Shown: piece by piece, positions 32,747 to 45,183 of the stretch
Layout of the letters: every line of letters begins with the position of its first letter
Position numbering within the stretch: position 1 is the first letter of the stretch
NCBI GenBank assembly: GCA_963853835.1
Contig: OY970820.1
Location: forward strand, 71,420,909-71,484,908
DNA length: 64,000 nt
Origin: Calendula officinalis
Lineage: Eukaryota > Streptophyta > Magnoliopsida > Asterales > Asteraceae
Direction: 5' to 3'
Position numbers and translations under genes: made by a program
Notes under the pieces: model-generated
Seen by the model: the letters and a program-made list of their open reading frames with translations, nothing else
Databases searched by the model: none
What the model was told of the DNA's origin: nothing

Positions 32747-34919
32747 TGTAACGACCGGAATTTTCGGTTAATGAATTAAATGGAAATATTGAGGAATAAA
32801 GGAGGTAAGAAACTGGATGGGTCAAGACTTGGATGGAAACAAGTTTAAAAGGCAAGAAACTGAGCCAGACAGCTCTCGCGGCGCGAGGCAGGCGCGAACC
32901 AGACGCGAGGTTGAACAGTGGGTTCAGAGCTCAGACGCGAGAAGCTCGAGTTGAGACAAGAGCCGCGAGCGAAACGCGAGCGAAACGCGAGGTCTGTATT
33001 TCAGCGGCAACCAGCAGGCAAAGCCGCGTCACTTCGCGGCGCGAGGTGGGCGCGAGCGGGGCGCGAGGAGCCTCTGGAATATATAAACTTGTGTGTAAGC
33101 TAGGGTTTCATTTCTCATTCAACCCCACACATAGTGCAGCCGATTTGGGAGTGTTCTTGGTCGTTTTTGGAGCTCAAGAGCTCAGATCTTCACCATCTTG
33201 AAGGATTGAAACATCAAGGGTAAGTATTCTTGATTGTTTTGCTCATCTACCTTGATTGTGAGCTTTGTATGGGTAAAAATGGTGGTTTGGGGAACCAACA
33301 TGTCATCTTTGGGGAAGATGACTAATCATGGGTGTAGAACACTCATTGTAAGCTTATAATCGATGTGTACAAGTTTGATTTGGGTTTATTGATGGAAATC
33401 TTGAACTAGGGTTTGAGATTCCACCAAGTTGGATGAACTTGGTGGTTAGGAATGTGAATATGGATTGATTAGTGATTAGTTATGGATAATGACTAGTTAT
33501 TGTGATGATATTGACGGTAGGTCAAGAAGACCTAAAGTTTGGTGACATTTCACAAGTTGGAAAGCAAGGATTCGTGTTATTAGACACGATTTGGAGTTAG
33601 CTTGGCTAAGGTGAGTACATGAGACTTTTATTGAGTACATACCAAATGATTTGAAAACTATGATGTTTTATGAGTCTTTATTAATAAATATTTTTAATAA
33701 AGATATGATTAAAAGAATAAGAGAATGCAAGTAATAGATCATTTAAGTATGTCTAAATGACTAATGATTTTTAAAGAGATTATGATAATGAAAAGTGATT
33801 GATAATCCTTTATTTATATGATGTTTGACTAAGAGTAATGATTAAGAAAGTATGATATTTGACTTGTTAATAATATGTATTAATAAGGCTAATAACAATG
33901 ATTTTCAAGTATCAAGTATTGACTTAGTAAATTATACTAATAAGAGTACTGATTGAATTGTTAGAAGAATAAATATAAAGTGACGAGAAGTAGATTTGTA
34001 TTCTAGTCAAAGAGAAGTTAGAGTAAATGATTTTGATAGATAATAAACATGTTTTATTTAATAAAGGACTTGATAAAGTCAATATTGAAATTGAATAAGA
34101 AACGAGAATAATATGATAATTAGAATAAATGTATTCTAATTTATGTTTGAGTATGTATTATTTGGGCATAGACCCGTATTTGATGATTTGAATATGTGTT
34201 GAGAAAAGGATCCGGATCATAGTTAACCCACAAAAGTTGGGGGAGTTAGTGACACCTACTTGGGGAGGTACCACCCTGCGCAAGAGTAGACTGTCGAGAA
34301 ATAGTCAACCGGGAAATCGGGGGAGAAATAGTTAACCCGGAAACGGGGGAGTTTCAGTTAACCCGGAAACAGGGGAGTTTACCTAGTTAACCCACATCAG
34401 GGGAGTTTGCTAAGGAGAGGTCCGTAGCGTATGTGATAAAGATTTAGTAAGCTATGGATAGCTTACAAGTATGTGACTACGTGATGGGTAAGCTTGCGGT
34501 TAGCTTACTAGTAAATACGAATAAGCGATAAGAACATAAGATAATAATTAATAGGTGATTAAAGAAAAGAAATGAATAGTAATGACTTTTATTATATTTG
34601 AGAATGGGTCGAAAACCCATGTATCTCACGAGACTATTTTGTCTCACGTACTACTTTGTTTTTCTTGGCTATGTACTCAGGTTCGAGATCGATGGATTAG
34701 AGGGTCGCGGTAGAAGTGGCCTAGTGTTGATTAGCTCGGGAGCTCGTAGGTAGATCCCGTTTATCCTATGGTTATGATATTATATTGTAACACCGGTTTT
34801 AGTACTCTGATAAACTTTTAAAAGGTTCTTGTTAAACCGTATCTTTGGGGTATTGGACTTTGTAATATTTTTATCTAAAAATATGTTTTAAAAAATGTTT
34901 TGAAAATTGAGGTGTTACA
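32747..34919 (+). repeat. 3' LTR of C1
   Basis: 2173 bp, same ends as the 5' LTR. Relative to it, 68 bp (27136-27203) are replaced here by 8 bp (32809-32816); a scatter of single-base changes is also visible. It keeps the CGCGAG block, TATA box and minisatellite. Confidence 0.92.
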
Positions 34920-35079
34920 GTATTGCTCTTTCTAGGACATTTCCTTTTCTCTCATGCGTAAGCATAATCCGAAGATCACGCTTCCAATAGAGAAACATTG
35001 ACCCAGTCAATTCATCCTTTTCTAGAAACAAGTGTAGTGAGAGATTGTTGGTACGTGTCGTTACGTTTGTTGCTGCCAT
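34920..35079 (-). pseudogene. Copia gag N-terminus of element E
   Basis: The minus strand starts MAATNVTTRTNNLSLHLFLE, then KDELTGSMFLYWKRDLRIML and THERKGNVLERAI. This matches the start of Copia gag polyproteins (a K-L-T-G-xN-Y-xxW-xRxxRIxL pattern). The frame is cut by element C1 and resumes at 27073. Confidence 0.8.
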
Positions 35080-37566
35080 CTACAAATCAAACCCATTTTA
35101 ATTAGTAATCATCAATAAACATTCTCTAAAATATATTATAAACCCATAATTAATATTTTAGGCCTAGGATCCATATTTCACATTCTCGCCGCAAGGTTTG
35201 GGCACTTCCCGACGAGACATGCTATTTCTGGTAGGTAACTTCCTTACCGATCGTATCAAGACTTGACACGATTCCTAGGGGTCGTAGAATCTTTAAACTT
35301 ATAACTTATTACAACTTTGTACAATCTAATTGTACATTTCTAAGTTAGTAATAAAGTCTAGTATGTTTATTCTACTCAAGTACTTTTTGGGCCGGGACTC
35401 CCGATTATCACCAAAGTAGATCAGTCCATCTAAGACAGTGCGATGCTCTGCGCCGGGACTCCCGAATATCACAGAACCTTACGCACCCTAACACTCACAA
35501 TGATTTGAATCCATATCTAAGGTTCTTTATCCTTACAATATGAATATCGTTTAACAAGTGAGGTGTTCCATTAGGTGGATAGTACTTAGATCTAAGATTT
35601 TCTTGGGTTTGTTTAAGTCTTAAACTAAACTTAAACTTTTTATTCCAATCTTAATCCTTGTTTAAAATGTGTGACTTATGAATTGAAGAATTCTACAAGA
35701 CACCTTTTTAAAACATAAGAACTATTCTTTAAAACTTATAGTTTTAAGAATTTGCACGATTATACATGTATACCTAAAACGAGGTGTACAAAACGTTTTA
35801 CTAGATTTTGTGAAAAATCTTATCTAGAATAAACTTATAAACTTATGTTAAACTTTTATGATTCATAAACTTGAATCATAAACCTAGTTTAACACAGCTA
35901 GTTTTCCATATGTCTAATAATGAAATCAAACATTTCTTATGACTTATTAGATTCGACCAAGACTTATGTCTTAACGACATACTTACAAACTTTGTGATTT
36001 TCTTGTGTAGCTCCCACTAGCTTCAACAACCATGATGAAACTTAAGCTAACACAATCACCGGTTTATACTTGGTGAAAATAATAAACTTATTATATAAAG
36101 ACTATATATAATAATTCTTAGTTTGTTTAAACCTTTCTTATATTTAACTTGAACTAGTTAAATATAGGTTCTTGTTATTTTTACTTGATCATTAATCTAG
36201 TATATTACATGACTTGTAAAATACTTATATTATACTTGTATAATTATCTAGTTATAATAACTTATAACTTTATACATCTTAATATATATAACTTTGTATA
36301 TTTCTAGTTAATCATATAATTTCAACTTGTACAATTTCTAGTTATAATTAAATCATAACTTTGTACTTTCTAGTTTTAATTATATTATAACTTATACAAT
36401 AACTAATTATAATATTATCTTTAATGATCAAAATAACATTACCCTTTTTAATTGTTCCATTTTATCTTGTATTTTAATGTATTCGTATATATGTATATTT
36501 TATAATAAACTTGTAACATTCTAATAAGAATATTACATCTAATTTATACGTATTCATTTTAACTTGAACTAATTAAAATGTGTATAAACTTATTATATCT
36601 TTTAAAATTCAATTTTACTTAATAAAAAAAAATTCTGAAAAATTTAAATACATATATATAAACAATTAAATACATCTTGTTAATTTTAGAACTTAAAAAT
36701 TAACATCTTCTTTATCAATTCCCTAAATTAATTAGATGAACTCTAATCTTGCTTTTGATCAATCAAAACTAGGGTTTTGACTTTCTTGATCAAAGACATT
36801 ATTTTAATTAAATGACTAATTTTAATCAATCCTTTTAAACAATAAACTTTGTTTAAATTCTAAGATAGATTATAACTTTTTAATAAATTTATTTAAACTC
36901 TTTAATTTAAACCTTATAGACAATAAAATTTGTCTAAATTACTAGGTTTAAAGAACTAGCTTTAATAAATCTATCAAAATAAAAATTTAAACCTTTTAGA
37001 CATAAACTTGTCTAATTAACTATGTTTTAGATTATTATCCTAATTAATACTTTTAAACTATTAAACTTAAACTAGTTTAATGTTCTAGAGTTCTTTAGGA
37101 TTTTCGAAAATCTTAACACTAAGAAACTTTTCCTCCAATTAAACTAGGCTAGTTTAACATACTTGGTGTCCAAGTTTCCTCCTAGATTTCGAAATCTCTA
37201 AGGGATTAGGAAAGAATCCTTTTGATCAATTAAATAAAACTTGTTTAACATATTTGATCCTAGGGTTTTCCTAAGTCACGAAAATTCAAGGGATTATGGA
37301 AAGAATCCTTTTGATCAATTAAACATATCTTGTTTAATATACTTGATCCTAGGGTTCTTTCTATGTATTTTCGAAAATTGCTAGGGTTTCTAGAAACCTT
37401 CTTGACCAATTAAACTTAGACTAGTTTAATGTTCTTGGTCCTAGGGTTTCTTCCCTCTTTTTCAAAAAACATGAAGAAGAAAGAAGAAAAACTTGAAACA
37501 AAAAAAACTTGTAAATTAAAGTAAACAAACAACCTTTGTTAATCTAGTCTAGATCTCTAAACCAAC
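35080..37566 (-). other. AT-rich leader of element E
   Basis: A 2.5-kb non-coding leader between the primer site and gag. At about 37085-37450 there are four tandem units of about 100 bp built on GATCAATTAAAC-TTGTTTAA and TTGATCCTAGGGTT. The remainder repeats TAACTTTGTAC and TCTAGTTATAA words. No gene is recognised. Confidence 0.7.
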
Positions 37567-37579
37567 GCTCTGATACCAC

Positions 37580-38374
37580 TGAAGGGTTTCACATGACACT
37601 GATCGACCACTTGGATCAACCTCCTAGTATACTTGGTTCGACCATACTGACCAAGAACATGAACTTGTTCTTGACCGGTTAAAACCAACTAGCTGATTCA
37701 ATCCCTAAAAGCGGAACTGGGATTAAACCTAATCCTTAAACCCTAAAGGATTGGGATGTTGGAGAACTAGATTAGGTTAACAAGAAAGAAACCTTGTCCG
37801 AAGAACTCAAACACACACATACTTGTGTGTTCGTCGATTACTACCAAGAACCCTAGGGTTCTTGGTTCGACTTTGAACAAGGGGAGAGGAAGAAAGAGTG
37901 TTCCATGAATCATACCTTAGGTTAATGCTTAAGATAAATCCACTGATGATGAACACGACGAACGATCCTCTAGATGATCACTTGCAATGATCATTAATCT
38001 TCGAAACTCGAAGAACACGAAGAACGAACGAAGAACACGAAGAACACAAGGCTTGTGTTCTTCCTTGTGTTGCTCGGCCGAAATAGGGAGGAAGGGAGGC
38101 CAAAATTTCGTGGCTAGGGTTGAGGGAATGAGCACTTTACAAGGGAACCCCAAGCCTTCTATTTATAATAGAAGGACTTTCACTTAGGGCCCTTAATAAG
38201 TTAAACTTAACTTAATACTTAACTGATTCATAATGACTATTATGAATCATTCCTCTTCGTAGTATCGTTGCATAACTTGTTCATATTACATGTACTCACC
38301 GGTGTGACCCTTAAGTGTTTCGTAGGCATGGATGTATCATCATAGGTTGACTGACTGTGCACATAATTCCTTCA
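37580..38374 (-). repeat. LTR of element E
   Basis: 795 bp; on the plus strand it begins TGAAGGGTTTCAC and ends CATAATTCCTTCA, with TGAAGG/CCTTCA inverted ends. The primer-site complement GCTCTGATACCA adjoins its left end, so it is the 5' LTR in minus orientation. A minus-strand TATA-like TATAAATAG lies at about 38158-38167. Confidence 0.85.
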
Positions 38375-38905
38375 GTAACTTCTACAGCTCGTCTGCTGGG
38401 GAGTGAGGCGTGGTCGCGGTGGGACGCGATGTTCGAAACATTGGAAAAGAGGGTACTGTACAAGATATCGTGGAAGGAGTTCGCGGGTAGATTGTTGGGG
38501 AAGTTTTGTCCCGAGAGTATACTTGGAAAAAAAATCTCTAAGAGAAGTTATTGCTAGGGATGTGGACAAGATAGTTCAACGAAGGATCAATGAATCGGAT
38601 GATATGCCCTAAGCCCCTTTCAGAAGACCGAAGTCATTGGTGCTTTGCATAAGGGGTAAGAGCGCGGGAAATCCCGGCTCACTTACTAGTACAGGGGAGG
38701 AGAGCGGAGTGAGGGCAGCCCTCGTAAGGCGAGCTATCTGTACTAGTGCTTTGGCAGGTATGGGTTTTGTGTGTCATCAAGTGGAGAAAAGAGGAAGTCG
38801 ATGGTAGCTTGGAGCCAACAAAGGAAGAAAAACTCATTCAAAGTTCGTCAAATCATGCTGATGTGAAAGGTGTAAAGGTGTGGTAAGTTTTCCTCAAATA
38901 TAAAA
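38375..38905 (+). pseudogene. broken gag middle of element A with an inserted GC-rich segment
   Basis: WSRWDAMFETLEKRVLYKIS and WKEFAGRLLGKF match LSWWNAMYDNLGKKALYEMT and WEEFTSRLREKF of the C1 gag. Next comes EVIARDVDKIVQRRINESDD, which in C1 lies N-terminal to this part, so the order is rearranged. About 38609-38765 is GC-richer and has no counterpart in C1. After it the C1-like frame returns (SLEPTKEE) but the zinc knuckles are gone. Confidence 0.65.
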
Positions 38906-39541
38906 CTTATGGTATGAGGTTCGTGTTTTAATGGTGAATTGTCGCACGATTTGGTGAAAAGGCAAAATGGCATGTATAATTATGGGTGAATCCTTTGGCG
39001 TGGAAATGTACTCGGGGACAGTTTTCCCGGTTTGTTATATGTAAAAGTGTGATATGCTTGGGTGAGTTGGCGATTGGTATGTCGCGGGTAATTAGGATAT
39101 TAAAAGATATATTATCACGGGGAATAGTAAGTGATTTCAGTGAAAGGATGGTAGTACGCGGAAGTACTAAGACTCGGTGAAAATGATATATATGGATGGG
39201 AAACCATGTAAGGAAAAAGTTCAAAAGTAAAATCGTAGAACTTGGCGGGAATAAGGGTAAGTGATGTGGTATTACTATATGATAACATTAAAGAAAAGAA
39301 TGATGTAAAATATAGTGAAGTTTCAAAACTCGTGAATAGAAAGTATGTTGGAAAGGATAAACATCAGGGATGACAGAATTTAGTAATCGAAAATGGTTGA
39401 GTAAAAATTCAACAATGAGTCATGACAAAAGTTTGTATCGTGAATGATAGAGTTGATGCTAAGGGTAAAAGGTTAATTAATGGCAAAATGTCCTAAAAAA
39501 GGTATGCTAAGTCATGGGTAACAATTAATTATTGGAAAAAG
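38906..39541 (+). other. non-coding internal region of element A, left part
   Basis: Matches the 3' internal region of C1 (for example GTTGGCGATTGGTATGTCGC and GGTTAATTAATGGCAAAATG) and has no ORF of note. It stops at the insertion of B1 and resumes at 49050. Confidence 0.75.
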
Positions 39542-41924
39542 TGTAACGTCCCAAAAATCAGGGGAAATTTAAAAAATTTTAAATAATAAAATAAACAATT
39601 TCCCCAAGAGTACAAGTAACTCGAAGGTCCCAACTCATAAATAAAAATATAAAATGTCTCGTGGTTTAAATGCGGAATAATAAAAGGTTTTAAAACAAAA
39701 CATGTTTGACTCGAAATAAATGTTTTAATCCAAATCCATAAATATAAAAATAGAAACGCAGCTCATCAACCATTGACCTTCTCTTTGCCCTTGCTAGTAC
39801 CTGTAGAATAGGGGGAGTGATTGGGGTCAGCCACCGCTGATTGAATAATATCAAAATAAACAAATAAATACAAACAACTCAAGCCACATAAGTGATCCCT
39901 AGAGACTCTACTCAATTCTCAATTACTCAAGTTTATTTTTTCCGATTTTAAATTTATATAGCGCGCTTGTATGACTTGGGACGAGAGATCAACCTCGACC
40001 CGCCTTACACAACTCAAGGCTCAACACCTGTACTCTTCGGTGTTGAGTCAAAACGTCTGGCACCAGTACTCTTCGGTGCCAAGACAACTCAAGTATATTA
40101 TGTTTAATGTTTTAACTCAAGAACTCAAAACTCAGATAACTCAGGCTCCAGATAACTCAAATCACAGATAACTCAAATCACAGATGATTCAAATAATTCA
40201 CCCAATCAATACTCAAGCTCAATCAACAAGACAATTCACAACACATAGCACAAAATCATGAATCGAAAGTAAGTACAAGTTTATAGTGAGATTACCCACC
40301 TCGAATAACCGTAAGCTCCTAAATATCTTCGGTACTGAAGAGCGTCTCTAACCGGTCCTAGAAGGTCCTACAAAGTACAAGGAAGCTCGGGTTAGGATTA
40401 GACTCAAAGGTTGTTTCAGCAGAAACTAAACAGCACTCAGCACTTTTGCGGGAACGGCTATAAGTCTCAAATCGCTCACTAGATATTATTCAACTTTTTA
40501 CAGTAGTTAAATAACTCAGAGGACTACAATTTTACAGAAGACTTCGGAAGCTAGATCCAAACAGAAAAGGCTCAAAACAGGCTCACGAGACACAATAGCT
40601 GAACCGAAAACTATCCAGCGAAGGTTTACTAAAACAACAATAACTTTTAAACCGTGAATCAGATTAACGAGCCGTCAGCGTCGTTGGTGTAAATCCATTT
40701 TCAATGATTAAACTATGGATTAAGCAATATGAATTAAGAAAATGGAAGATTTAGATGGATAGAAACTTAAGAACTCTTTGCATTTGATAAGAACATTACA
40801 AATTAGGGCAAAGGTTAGAGAAATTAGGTTACAACTATCTATTTATACCTAGCCTAAGTTTAGACTAAATACACAAATGGTCCCTAGACTATTGGTTACA
40901 ACATATGAGACCCAACAATCTCCCCCTTTGTAACAATAGTCTGGGACTCGTATCTTCGAAGTCTTCATCTTTAGCCAAAGCTGCACCTGGAAGATATTTC
41001 GTTGAATAATGATGTATCGGGATCAGCTTGAGCTTTGTTAACATTTAAAAAGGAATACTTCTTGTAGCTTTTCAACCACAAGAAGTATTTTGAAGACTTT
41101 ACTTTGTAGATACATATAGATCGACTAAAAATAAGACCCATAATGATAGAGTGGTTAACAGCGGAAGTCCTTTCTTGAAGTTTGTGGCTTTATGTCGATC
41201 TATGATTCTTGATCATTGTTGTTAGGGTAACATGTTGATAACGGTTACGCTCCCCCTCAACAAACAATTATTTCTTTATGGGAGTTGGATTAAACGTTTT
41301 GATATTTACTCCCCGGTGAACGAATTACCAAATTCAACTATGGAAGTTGTTTGATACCTTCGTTCGATCTTTGGTTTCTTGTTTACTCCCCCTTAACTGG
41401 TGCATATATCTTACTAATGTGGAGTAAACTGGGCTAACGCATCGATAATCTCCATAATATTGTAAGAATCTTATAAATTTGTTCCCGCAGATTGAGCTTT
41501 AGAAGAATTTTTCTCTGAAAGTATCAATTCTTTATAAAAAGAATTTGTGTAATGTATCTTCTCCCCCTCATGATGAATAAGATTTATCTGATTCATCATG
41601 TAACTGTGAAGTTCTGCGAGTTTGAATTAAGAAGAATCTTCGATTTAAGGAGAAAATATAAGTTGACTATGACGAAGCCCATTGATAAAAATGTGTTGAA
41701 TAATGATTATACATCTTTTGTAATAATCAATATATAACACATTTTCTCATTTAAACCCAGACCGTTGTTGATAATGTAGGAATACGGTCTATTGTTTTAT
41801 CGTTTAATTTCTTGACCGTTGTTGATGACGTAAAAGTACGATCTAGTAATTTTCATTTCATTATCTGACCGTTGATGTTAATGTTGGAGTACGGTCATCA
41901 AATCCTTGCACCATATTCAATCAG

Positions 41925-43275
41925 GGTAAACCGGGATCACATAGATTGCCCGTTAACACGACAGTCACAGAAACTGTGTGACCTACATTCAGTGTTGGCT
42001 TTGATGTTAACACTGGTAGGATTTCCATTCAATCATCGTGGAATACCAATATTTTTTGGTATCACTATGAATGTTCCGGCAATATCACAAAGATATGCTT
42101 GATAGAATTCCTGTGTCCTAATGGTGTTTGATATGACGGTTCTAGACTCAATTGTGGACAAACGAAGGCGAGGACTGGAGAGGTGTCCTCTTTTTCAATA
42201 TCAACGATCTCCAAATGAGATGTCGATAGCATATGTGCTTATCTCCGTGATTTTGAAACAAGTACTTTTTGTACTTGAGTGGCTGGGGGGGTTGTGCATT
42301 GCATCACTGGGTCCATGATGTCTTTTTTCAATATCAGAGAGCAACGCATGCAATCTGATAGAGACGTGGCGACCCGGCTTTTAATCGGTTTGGTAAGGGT
42401 TTTTCGTTTTCTTTAACCCTCTCACACCCTCCTCACTCAAGCTTACTTTTTCAATTTTCAACCACACCCTCGTTTTCATTTTACCATGTATTTAGCTGAA
42501 TTGCACCCCATACTTCATCCCCCCTCTCAAATTTTACCTCTGCGCACCCCAATCAAGATCCCGTGATACTTGATTCTGCTCACCTAGACCTATGAACCCT
42601 TATAGTATGTCCTATATTGTAGGTGGCTCCTGGGGAAGATCATGCCGGTTATAGCAGATCATAGGAGTTATTTGAGAGTGAACTATAACGCTCATGTGCA
42701 ATTGCTCAGCATTTATGATGTTACATTTTAAGAATGATTTACATGGATTTTTCATCGGAAATGTATGTGTTTCCGGCATAAGTCGTTGCCTTTAAGATTG
42801 AAAATTTTAGGCACAGCAACTTGAACACTGTAGGTTAATACCGGTCTCACATAGAGTAACCGTTAACACATCATTTGATTCAATAGTCGTTTGCACAACG
42901 GTCGAGTCAATTGTGTGACCTGCATTTAGAGTTGGCATAATTTTAGCTCTAGCAGGATTTCCACTCAATCCTCGTGAAGCACCAGATTGTGATGCCACTA
43001 TGAGTGTTCCGATGAATTCATGGAGATTCATTTTAATAGTGTATGTGTCTTATATTGGAAATATTTGACGGTGAGATCTAGACACTTTGTGCATTGAAGC
43101 GAGACGTAACCCGGGGCAGGAAGTTAATAATTTCAATACCAACATACTCCAATGAGTAGTCGATAGAATATGTGCTACATCCCCTGATGAATTGAAACAA
43201 ATTCTTGTTGATAGGAATCTGAGTGGTTGGTGGTGGAGTGCAGATGCTTTACTGGGCCAGTTAAGTCTAGTGAAA
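41925..43275 (-). repeat. diverged tandem duplication, offset about 910 bp, in element D
   Basis: Blocks at about 41925-42330 and 42835-43270 share order and words (for example TGTGTGACCT, GGATTTCC-CTCAATC and CACTATGA-TGTTCCG). On the minus strand the right copy has an open stretch GTLIVASQSGASRGLSGNPA, and the left copy a related AGTFIVIPKNIGIPR, stop, LNGNP. The shared protein-like pattern hints at old coding content, but I recognise no family. Confidence 0.6.
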
Positions 43276-44015
43276 CATTCAACACATGAATGATCACCTT
43301 TTTGTATGGTTGCCCGGTTTATAGACAGTTTGGATGCACTCAAAGGTGTGTTTTCTTTAAGTTATCATGTTTTCACATCACCTTGCACTCACCTAGAACT
43401 ATAACCTAGACCTATACCCTCTCATTTACCATCGGCTGAAAAATATTTCCCTGGGAAGGTAGAGCCGGTTTTGGCAAAACCATGGGAAGGTAAGTCTTTT
43501 GAAGTAGTAAGTAACGAGAATTAAAAGAATTTGTAATAAACAGATGCTATCTTTACTAGGGATCTAGTAAAGAGATCGTTTACGGATATTACAACGACTT
43601 ATAATTAACGTTACAAACATAGAACGTTTTTTGATTTCGGTACGTTTGTTTTGAATTTATAAATTTTCTACCCCTAGAAATACTAATTCTCCCCCTAGAA
43701 TTAATATTTCTCCCCCTCGACAAAACAAAGATATTGAAAAGTTGTCAGTTGTAGAAACATACCTTATACATCATCGGAGGGGCGGAGAAGAGTTTTTGCA
43801 GTTACGTATGATTGAACTTAATGCTTTCTGGTTATGAGCGGGTTCTGAATCTGATTTGATCAGAAGCCATTTTTTTCGTTGAGGACCGGGTTTCAAGTTG
43901 AAGTACTTGAAAGCCATTCATTGAGGAGCGGGTTATACACTGAATTATGTATAGCCAATCTGTTGTGGCTCGAGTTATACACTGAAGTGTGTATAAGTCA
44001 TCCTGCAAAATCAAA

Positions 44016-45183
44016 TCATACAACTTTTGGTACCCATTTTTGTTTGGGTCCGATGATGTTAGTGTTAGAATGAAACCATCGATAAGTTGTATCAATTTGA
44101 TTTAAAGATTTAGAATTCCAAGAGAAATTGAAACTCGATGTTTCACTTTCAAATAATTTCCGGGGAATTATTTGAGATTTTGGAGTTTTAGGAATCCATT
44201 TTTCTTTTAAAACTGTGGGTGTCTTGAAAACAACAGCAGGATTTGTTGTGGGCACTATTTAAAAATTATTTTAGGTGCCAATGAAAGTATATCATTTCTT
44301 GTATACCTCAAAATGTTTGTTTTAGAAATTGAATTATTTTTAATTTTATAATATTTCAAAACATTTTTGGATTTAAAGTACAAGGTTCCGAAGATTGTGG
44401 TTTCACAAACAACTTACTCTTTTGAAGAGAATAAGTTGTGAATTGTGAGACCTTTTTAGTAAAAGATTTTGAAGATTCATCGGTGTAGATCTTAATCGGA
44501 ACTTGTAACACACGTTTTCCTTTATCAACAATTTTAGGTTTAGAAGATTTTGCAATTTTGATATTCAAAACATCGTTTGTAGTTTGTGACAAAGAAATAT
44601 CTGTTTCAAGAACTGTAATTTTATCTAGCAATTTTGCTTTTTCAATATTAAAAATATTGATTTGTTTTTGTAAATCAGATCCAAAATTACATTCAAGTTG
44701 TTTGATTTTATCAGTCAAAACCTGATTTTCTGCACAAACAGAATTATATTTTTCGATGTTCAAAGCATTCAAATGATTGGAGTCATGAAGTTGTTTTGTG
44801 AGTTCAGCAATCTGAATTTTCAAATTCTTGGAATCTGTTTCATAAGTTGTGATTTTTGATTTCAAATTTGCATTTTCAGATTCTAGAACTTGAACTTTAT
44901 CAGTTAAAATAACAAATTTGCAATTAATTTTCTCACTTTTCTCCAATTTTTCTTTGAACTCATTACTTAATCGCAGATTCTTAACTTTATCATGAAATGA
45001 TTTTTCAAATAAAACATAATTCTGCGTACTTGTAATTTTCCACGTCGCAGCTGAATCTTTTAATTCACAAATTACCTTTTGAAGTGATTTAATTAAATTT
45101 ACATCCATTATAGCTCTTTTGATGTCAAAATGTGAAATTTTCAAATTAAATGTTATGACAATACGATTTGGGATTAAAAACAA
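44016..45183 (-). pseudogene. gag-like coiled-coil frame of element D
   Basis: A 275-codon frame (44356-45183) is rich in K, E, L, N and S with heptad-like spacing (EKLEKSEKINCKFVILTDKV, SENANLKSKI, IQIAELTKQLHD, NQVLTDKIKQLE), so a long coiled coil is likely. After stops a second frame (44016-44255) ends in IIGPKQKWVPKVV. The same coiled coil then QKWVPK order is seen in the long gag of Copia Sireviruses, including element F (GPIQKWVPKKN at about 57970-58003). The capsid-like part and the zinc knuckles are missing, so it cannot be a full gag. Confidence 0.65.

Larger units (their letters stand above)
27074..34919 (+). mobile_element. complete gag-only Gypsy-type element C1 (TR-GAG-like)
   Basis: A complete element with 5' LTR 27074-29307, primer site 29311-29322, gag 29549-30553, polypurine tract at about 32731-32746 (TTAAGGGGTGGATAG) and 3' LTR 32747-34919. 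The duplication GTATT lies at 27069-27073 and 34920-34924. The internal region is only 3.4 kb and after gag shows no protease, reverse transcriptase, RNase H or integrase, so it must borrow enzymes. Such LTR elements with only GAG have been called TR-GAG. The 3' LTR has 68 bp replaced by 8 bp relative to the 5' LTR. It inserted into the gag of element E. Confidence 0.92.
23983..38374 (-). mobile_element. Copia-type element E, non-autonomous, left LTR mostly deleted
   Basis: In minus orientation the 5' LTR is 37580-38374 (plus-strand ends TGAAGGG and CCTTCA), with the primer site complement GCTCTGATACCA at 37567-37578. At the far end only 21 bp of the 3' LTR remain (23983-24003, ACTGTGCACATAATTCCTTC), next to a polypurine tract (GCACAAGTGGGAGTC on the minus strand). 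Between them are a 2.5-kb AT-rich leader, gag remnants split by element C1, and about 2.5 kb of AT-rich repeats. No protease, integrase or reverse transcriptase is seen. The element sits in the gag of element A. GTAAC follows the right LTR at 38375-38379. Confidence 0.8.

Noticed and set aside
39971..40171. Identical 66-codon frames at 39971 and 53096
   Set aside because: They are the same stretch of two solo LTRs (B1 and B2), made of AACTCA repeats. Identity reflects LTR homology, not protein conservation.
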